DNA of 35,339 nt. Origin: GWA2-46-15 sp964551525. Lineage in GTDB: Bacteria; Patescibacteriota; Minisyncoccia; Minisyncoccales; GWA2-46-15. Made by a program: the position numbers and the translations under genes. The stretch covers positions 1 to 35,339 of the forward strand of contig CAZKCH010000006.1 of NCBI GenBank assembly GCA_964551525.1, written 5' to 3'. This document shows, piece after piece, positions 30,378 through 35,339 of this stretch. Under the pieces are notes generated by a model. The model made no database searches, was not told the origin of the DNA, and saw nothing but the letters and a program-made list of their open reading frames with translations. Numbering within the stretch: the stretch's first letter is position 1; each line of letters starts with the position of its first letter.

Positions 30378-31592
30378 ATGCCGAAATATTTTTATACTGC
30401 CAAAACAGAGCAAGGAGAAACCAAAACCGGAATCGTCGAAGCCAAAGACGAACAGGATTTAGCCAGGAATCTTCGCCAAGCCGGCCTGTTTTTGATTTCT
30501 TGCGATAACCAGGACTATCTGAAGGGAGCGGCCAAGGCAGTCTCCTTTTTGTCAAAGGGCGTGGGCGTGGCCGAAAAGCTTTTTTTCATCAGAAACCTTG
30601 AAGTGATGGTGACGGCCGGCATTTCTTTGCCGCGGGCAGTGAGCACGCTTGCGGCCCAATCGCAGAATAAGCGTTTCAAAAGGGCTTTGGCGGAAATCGA
30701 GGGGATGATGATCAGGGGCCAATCATTATCAGAGGGCATGAAACTGTTCCCCAATATTTTTCCGGATATTTTCCAGAGCATGATTAAGGTCGGCGAAGAG
30801 TCGGGCACCTTGGATAAATCCTTAAAGGCATTGAGCAGCCAGCTGGAAAGAGAAAAGGAATTAAAATCGAAAATCGTCAGCGCCTTGATTTATCCGATCG
30901 TCATCATTTCCGCCATGAGTGCAATCGGATTTGCCATGCTCATCACTGTTATTCCCCAATTAGCGGAAACGTTCAAAGAATTGGATCTGGCTTTGCCGAT
31001 TACAACCAGAATCGTTATCGGTTTAGGCACCGGTTTAAAAAAATATTGGTACCTTATCCCCTTAGTGATCGCCGGCATTTTTTTTGTTCTGAAGGCGGCT
31101 TCCCGCAGCCGGGCGGGAAAGTTGGTGGTAGATAAAGTCGCCTTGAAAATTCCCGTTGTTTCTCGGCTCATCAAAGAAATTGCTTCGGCCAGCTTGGCGC
31201 GGACGCTCGCTTCTTTAATCACTTCCGGCGTGCCCTTGGTCAGGTCTTTGGAAATTATTTCCGGCACCCTCGGTAATATTCATTTTAAAGAAGCATTATT
31301 AGACGCGACAGAAAAAATTAAAAAGGGCTTAAAGCTTTCCGAGGCCCTCAAACCATATGCCAATTTATTTCTGCCCATTGTCATTCAAATGACGGAAGTG
31401 GGCGAGGAGACCGGGGAAACGGCGCAAGTGCTCGGCCAATTAGCGGTTTTTCTCGAGGAAGGGGTGACTAATAGCACTAAGAACATTGCCGCTTTAGTCG
31501 AGCCAATTTTAATGCTTTTAATTGGGGCGGCCGTTGGTTTCTTTGCTATTTCCATGATTCAGCCGATGTATTCAATGCTGGAAGTGCTTTAA
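30378..31592 (+). CDS. pilC: Type IV pilus inner-membrane platform protein PilC (GspF family)
   Basis: PilC is the membrane platform turned by PilB. The 404-residue protein has the two T2SSF repeats. The first includes FFIRNLEVMVTAGISLPRAV and FPDIFQSMIKVGEESG; the second includes SLARTLASLITSGVPLVRSL and LPIVIQMTEVGEETG. Three transmembrane segments are near residues 165-190, 215-235 and 373-395. N-terminal KYFYTAKTEQGETKTG is also typical. It lies in the pilus operon between pilB and the pilin-like genes. Confidence 0.95.
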   Translation: MPKYFYTAKTEQGETKTGIVEAKDEQDLARNLRQAGLFLISCDNQDYLKGAAKAVSFLSKGVGVAEKLFFIRNLEVMVTAGISLPRAVSTLAAQSQNKRFKRALAEIEGMMIRGQSLSEGMKLFPNIFPDIFQSMIKVGEESGTLDKSLKALSSQLEREKELKSKIVSALIYPIVIISAMSAIGFAMLITVIPQLAETFKELDLALPITTRIVIGLGTGLKKYWYLIPLVIAGIFFVLKAASRSRAGKLVVDKVALKIPVVSRLIKEIASASLARTLASLITSGVPLVRSLEIISGTLGNIHFKEALLDATEKIKKGLKLSEALKPYANLFLPIVIQMTEVGEETGETAQVLGQLAVFLEEGVTNSTKNIAALVEPILMLLIGAAVGFFAISMIQPMYSMLEVL

Positions 31593-31605
31593 TATAGTGC
31601 TCAAT

Positions 31606-32508
31606 ATGAGTTTGACTCCCCAAAAAGGATTTTCCCTTTTAGAACTGCTGATTATCAGCGGCATTGTTGTTTTGGCCGCCGCGATTTTACTACCTGTTTT
31701 TAATAATTTTCGGACCAACACGATTTTGGACAGCGCTGGCCAGGGCCTGGTCAGCCGGTTGCGCCTGGCAAAAAATAAAACCATTGCTTCTGACGGCCCG
31801 AGTTCCTGGGGAATTTATTTTAAGCACAGTCCGCAGGACTGGCCCCAAGGATACACCTTGTTCAAGGGCGCCAGTTATGAGTTAAGGGAAGTTGCTTTCG
31901 ATGAAAATTATAATCTTTCTCCCCGTTTAGAATTTAGTATTGTTGATTTGGCCGGCGGCGTTTCGGAAATTGTCTTTAATCGTTTGACCGGACAAACCGA
32001 TGAATATGGGTTTTTAACCCTAAGTTTTAAAAACGATCCCCTAAAAACAAAAACAATTTATATTGAAGAATCGGGCAAAATTCAATTAACGTCTGAAATT
32101 ATTCCTTCTGATGCTGATCGGGTAAAGGATTTTCGCCACCTCCATTTTACTTACAGCCGTTTGATTGATGTTAATACAGAAAAAGTTATCCTTACTTTTA
32201 TTGACGGCGCTTCTCCGGTGGTGCAGGAAATTAATATGGCCGCTAACCTTGTTGAAGGCCAGTTTTTTTGGGAGGGCGAAATAATGGTGGGCGGGGAAAA
32301 CCAGAAAATTAAGATTCATACCAATCGTTTGAATGAGCCCGATACTTTATTTTGTCTGCATCGCGACGGCCAGGAAAACACCAAGGCGTTGAAGGCGGAC
32401 GTTTCCGGCGACGTTGCTGTTTCTCCGGACCTGATTTCTTACAGCGCGGACGGTTTTTCTGTCGTTAAGGGAAATTCAATTTTTGTTTCTGACCCATTAA
32501 GTCAATAA
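31606..32508 (+). CDS. Prepilin-like protein (GspH/FimT type N-terminus) with large C-terminal domain
   Basis: The 300-residue protein starts with a class III prepilin signal: KGFSLLELLI, with cleavage expected between G and F and E5 present. A hydrophobic helix follows. The mature part is much longer than a normal GspH minor pilin (about 150-200 residues) and rich in beta-forming segments, ending with a region that may contact the surface. I use the ATG at 31606; the GTG at 31597 is possible. It follows pilC by 13 nt. Confidence 0.8.
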   Translation: MSLTPQKGFSLLELLIISGIVVLAAAILLPVFNNFRTNTILDSAGQGLVSRLRLAKNKTIASDGPSSWGIYFKHSPQDWPQGYTLFKGASYELREVAFDENYNLSPRLEFSIVDLAGGVSEIVFNRLTGQTDEYGFLTLSFKNDPLKTKTIYIEESGKIQLTSEIIPSDADRVKDFRHLHFTYSRLIDVNTEKVILTFIDGASPVVQEINMAANLVEGQFFWEGEIMVGGENQKIKIHTNRLNEPDTLFCLHRDGQENTKALKADVSGDVAVSPDLISYSADGFSVVKGNSIFVSDPLSQ

Positions 32509-32512
32509 CGAG

Positions 32513-33010
32513 ATGACTTTCACCATTAAAAAACAAAAAGGGCAAAAAGGATTTTCTGTGGTCGAGCTGCTCTTGGTGGTATTTTTCATCACGATTTCTA
32601 TCACCGCCCTGATTGCCGTGGCCGGGTTTTCCCTGTCTCTATCGATATTTGCCGAAAAGACCATTCAAGCTGATTCTTTAGCCAAATCATTATTAGAAAT
32701 CACGCGCTCTTTTCGGGACGGGACCAATTGGGGCGTTGATGGCCTGGGGGCATTAAACAGCGGCACGGATTATTATTTCCAAAAATCCGGCAGTCCGGTT
32801 CAATGGGTTTTGACCGCCGGTCAAGAACAAATCAATGGCTTTACCCGAAAGGTTGTTTTCAGCGACGTTTTCCGGGACGCGGATGATAATATTGTCGCCG
32901 ATGGCGGTATTTTTGATCCGGATGCCAAGAAAGCCACCGTGATTGTTTCTTGGCAGGAAAGAGAGAGAACGCACCAAGTTCTATTAGAGGCCTATTTTAC
33001 TAATTGGTAA
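32513..33010 (+). CDS. Prepilin-like minor pilin (PilV/GspI type)
   Basis: The 165-residue protein has a prepilin signal KGFSVVELLLVVF with E5 and a long hydrophobic helix, followed by a globular domain with REREREHQVLLEAYF-like PilV ending (SWQERERTHQVLLEAY in the gene). This C-terminal pattern is typical of PilV/GspI minor pilins. It starts 4 nt after the previous gene, and its stop codon TAA shares its last base with the next ATG. Confidence 0.8.
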   Translation: MTFTIKKQKGQKGFSVVELLLVVFFITISITALIAVAGFSLSLSIFAEKTIQADSLAKSLLEITRSFRDGTNWGVDGLGALNSGTDYYFQKSGSPVQWVLTAGQEQINGFTRKVVFSDVFRDADDNIVADGGIFDPDAKKATVIVSWQERERTHQVLLEAYFTNW

Positions 33011-33555
33011 TGATGAAAAATCTTTTTGGAAAAAAGCAGCGATCGGGATTTTCTTTAATCGAAATGCTTGTTTATGTCGCAGTTTTGGCAATTATTATTG
33101 TTACCTTATCGGAATTGTTTTTTTGGATTGTCCGCAACCAGAATAAAATTAAAGCCATTCATGAGGCCACGAGCGATGCCAGCTTGGTGATTGAATCAAT
33201 TGCTCGGGAAATAAAATCCGGCCAGAGCGTTTATCTACCCACCAGTGTTTTTGATTCCGATGCCGGCCAGCTTTCTTTAAAGACAGTCGCGGCGGCGCCG
33301 TCGGGAGAGGTGGAAACCTATCTTGATTTTTATCTTTGCCAGGCCCGTCTTTGTTTAAAAAAAGAAGGCCAATTACCCATTGCTCTTTCCTCTGACTCAA
33401 CTGAAATCAAAAAATTAAGGTTTTCTCGGATCGTCACCGGCGAAAAAGAATCGATTCATATTATTGTCCAGGCGGATTTCAAAAATCCCGGCAACATTGC
33501 CGAAAAAAGGGCGAGCGTTATTTTAGATGCCATTGCTTCAATAAGAGATTATTAA
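33010..33555 (+). CDS. Prepilin-like minor pilin (PilW/GspJ type)
   Basis: From the ATG at 33010 (TAATG overlap with the previous stop; the adjacent ATG at 33013 is equally good) the protein is 181 residues. The prepilin signal is SGFSLIEMLVYVAVLAII. The SLVIESIAREIKSG segment and a beta-rich end match the PilW/GspJ type. Two cysteines (YLCQARLCL) may form a disulfide. It is the third of four pilin-like genes. Confidence 0.8.
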   Translation: MMKNLFGKKQRSGFSLIEMLVYVAVLAIIIVTLSELFFWIVRNQNKIKAIHEATSDASLVIESIAREIKSGQSVYLPTSVFDSDAGQLSLKTVAAAPSGEVETYLDFYLCQARLCLKKEGQLPIALSSDSTEIKKLRFSRIVTGEKESIHIIVQADFKNPGNIAEKRASVILDAIASIRDY

Positions 33556-33558
33556 AAA

Positions 33559-35339
33559 ATGAGAAATTTCCTTTACAAAAAAAATGGTTTCGCCGCCTTT
33601 TATTTGACCGCGGTTTTTTCCGTCATCGGCTTGAGTATTGCTGTTTCGGTTTTTGTCTTGGCCCAGAATAAAATGATTGTTTCCCAAAATATGAGAAAGT
33701 CGTCGCAGGCGTTTTATCTGGCCGAATCGGGAATTGAAGATGCGGTTTTCCGGGTGACAAAAAATAAAAAATACGAAGCCACTTATAATTTCACCTTGAA
33801 TTCGGGCAATATCGCCGTTAACATTACCGGCGAAGGCGGCCAAAAAACCATTGTTGCTTCCGGCTTGTTTGACCAAAAAACCAGGGTTTTAAGCGCGGTT
33901 TTGGAAACAGGAGATGATATTGTCTCTTTTCACTATGGCGCCCAAGTTGATAAGGGGGGTATAAGCATGGCCAATAACACTAAAATCATTGGTAATGTTT
34001 ATTCTAACGGCAGCATTTCCGGTTCAAGTTCAAGCTCTCAAATAACCGGCGATGCCTGGGTGGCAGGAAGTTTGAAGGGCGAGCCGGATCAAGAGTGGAC
34101 AATCAAGGATTCGGATTTCGAGTTCGGGTTAAAAAGGAACGATATTTATTATTTGGATACGGCTCAGAAATTTATTCCTTCGGTTTCCAAGACGTTAAAT
34201 AGAGCCAGTTTTTATTTGAAAAAAGTGGGTTCGCCGCCCGACCAGACAGTGAGAATTTTAGCCGACAATAATGGTAAGCCAAGCAAGACGGTTCTGGGTT
34301 CTGGTACTTTGCGGGCTGCAAGAGCCACCAGTGTTTATTCCTGGGTTGAGGTTAGTTTTGATCCCGCGCCCTTATTAACAGCGGGCCAGACATATTGGCT
34401 GATGATTGATGTTTCTCGCGACGACAGCAATTATTGGATTTGGGGTAAGGACTCTGATTTGATGTTTCCGGATTCCGGCACCATTGGTTTTTGGAAATTG
34501 GAAGAGCAGTCAGGCACCGGCGCTTACTTAAAGAATGAAGTTCGTTCAGTCGGGACAATTGACATTGGCGACGGCGCTGACGGAGCAGTCACTATCTCCA
34601 GCAACAAAAACATCAATACCGATCCTATTAAAACGGGCCGAACCGTGGCTGACGGAGAAGCGTTCGCAGTTTCTGTTATTAACGCCAACTCTGTTGTTTT
34701 GACGGGCACCGGGACCGATGGAACCGCGGCCGCCTCTGTTTCAAGCTCGATTGCCGTTAACGACGAAGTTTTATTGATTAACCTTCGGGGCGATGTCGTT
34801 AACTCCGCCAGCGTGGGCAATTTTGAGTTTTTAACCGTGCAAAATGTTTCTGCAAATACCGTAACCTTTACTTCTCCCGTCAGCAAAATTTATGGCGTGG
34901 GGAGTAATTCCAATCTGGCCGGCCAGAAAATCATGATTCAAAGAGTGCCTAATTATACTAACGTTACTATTAATAGCAATAAAACCTTGATCGCTAATTC
35001 CTGGAATGGTTCTACTGGCGGCGTTTTGGTTTTTAAGGCCAACGGTACAGTTACGATTAATGGAATTATTAATGCTTCTGGACTGGGCTATCGGGGCGGG
35101 GGCTTAGTTCCGGGTACAGTGGCGGGATACGGAGGAGAGTCATTTTGCGGCGCTAACGGGGGTGGCTGGGGCGGTTATCCTTGGAGCGAATGGAATGGGA
35201 CTGCTGGTGTTTGCGGAGGAGGAGGTGGCGGCTGCGGCGGCTGCAGCCATTTAGGCAGTGGCGGAATAGGATCTTCTTCTTTTGGCGGCGCGGGCGGTGG
35301 CGGAGGAGGTGGCTGTGCTTGTTTGAATGGCGGCGGAGG
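33559..35339 (+). CDS. PilX-like, giant Gly/Cys-rich surface protein (C-terminus cut by window edge)
   Basis: The frame is open from the ATG at 33559 to the window end, at least 593 codons. The N-terminus (about 5-60) is PilX-like: a hydrophobic helix, then QNMRKSSQAFYLAESGIEDAV. The body has beta-rich segments, including one like the carbohydrate/anchor modules in ASFYLKKVGSPPDQTVRI and AGQTYWLMIDVS (about 215-290). Next come NVTINSNKTL and GTVTINGIINASG segments of bacterial surface glycine-rich adhesins. The last 80 or so residues are Gly-rich with repeated Cys (GGGGGGCGGCSHLG). It is the last visible gene of the pilus operon and may be a pilus-tip adhesin, comparable in role to PilY1; this is inference. 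Confidence 0.75.
   Translation, partial: MRNFLYKKNGFAAFYLTAVFSVIGLSIAVSVFVLAQNKMIVSQNMRKSSQAFYLAESGIEDAVFRVTKNKKYEATYNFTLNSGNIAVNITGEGGQKTIVASGLFDQKTRVLSAVLETGDDIVSFHYGAQVDKGGISMANNTKIIGNVYSNGSISGSSSSSQITGDAWVAGSLKGEPDQEWTIKDSDFEFGLKRNDIYYLDTAQKFIPSVSKTLNRASFYLKKVGSPPDQTVRILADNNGKPSKTVLGSGTLRAARATSVYSWVEVSFDPAPLLTAGQTYWLMIDVSRDDSNYWIWGKDSDLMFPDSGTIGFWKLEEQSGTGAYLKNEVRSVGTIDIGDGADGAVTISSNKNINTDPIKTGRTVADGEAFAVSVINANSVVLTGTGTDGTAAASVSSSIAVNDEVLLINLRGDVVNSASVGNFEFLTVQNVSANTVTFTSPVSKIYGVGSNSNLAGQKIMIQRVPNYTNVTINSNKTLIANSWNGSTGGVLVFKANGTVTINGIINASGLGYRGGGLVPGTVAGYGGESFCGANGGGWGGYPWSEWNGTAGVCGGGGGGCGGCSHLGSGGIGSSSFGGAGGGGGGGCACLNGGG

Overview
The window looks like a piece of a Candidate Phyla Radiation (Patescibacteria, Parcubacteria-like) chromosome, assembled as a scaffold with one 100-N gap at 14632-14731. 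The grounds are inference from gene content: VirB2/VirB6-like membrane proteins, a PaaX-type regulator with a Cas2-like C-terminus, LysM-M23 peptidase, a short TraR/DksA zinc-finger protein, minimal metabolism, tRNA genes that all lack an encoded CCA, few strong Shine-Dalgarno sites, and type IV pilus genes. The standard bacterial code reads every gene without problems. No taxonomic search was possible.

Layout. 1-4065 (minus): a VirB6/TrbL-like membrane protein running off the left edge, a DUF4143-type ATPase, and rsmA. 4088-5212 (plus): LysM-M23 peptidase. 5243-9543 (minus): an operon rpsO, NYN-domain protein, pnp, membrane protein, TraR/DksA-like protein. 9624-11654 (plus): miaB and a PaaX-like regulator. 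11817-12980 (minus): tRNA-Lys, phosphoesterase, VirB2-like pilin, tRNA-Arg. 13054-14601 (plus): cca followed at once by tRNA-Pro(CGG), then the scaffold gap. 14763-16571: membrane protein, tRNA-Ala(CGC), and an AT-rich HIT/methyltransferase pair. 16702-22253: nusA, hppA, clpP, rny. Then tRNA-Gly (minus), a two-subunit 2-oxoacid:ferredoxin oxidoreductase, a RAYT transposase between two REP-like palindromes, a small copper-type operon (csoR, metal permease with an HMA-like tail, a 26-residue Cys-rich peptide), tRNA-Pro(TGG), and finally a histidine kinase, a receiver protein, pilB, pilC and four pilin-like genes. The last of these is a large Gly/Cys-rich surface protein running off the right edge.

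Three things stand out. (1) A compact operon at 25902-27059 with a textbook promoter, a perfect palindromic operator over the -10, a CsoR with C/H/C ligands, a membrane protein with an HMA-like domain carrying CSGH, and a metallothionein-like 26-mer with nine cysteines. (2) Several families of short repeats: REP-like GGAGGTC palindromes bracketing a RAYT, ACGATCGT palindromes, and degenerate 7-nt tandem repeats. Some lie in frame inside rsmA and miaB, where they add residues to conserved enzymes. (3) Many promoters whose -10 box sits only 5-8 nt before the ATG, which suggests leaderless mRNAs.
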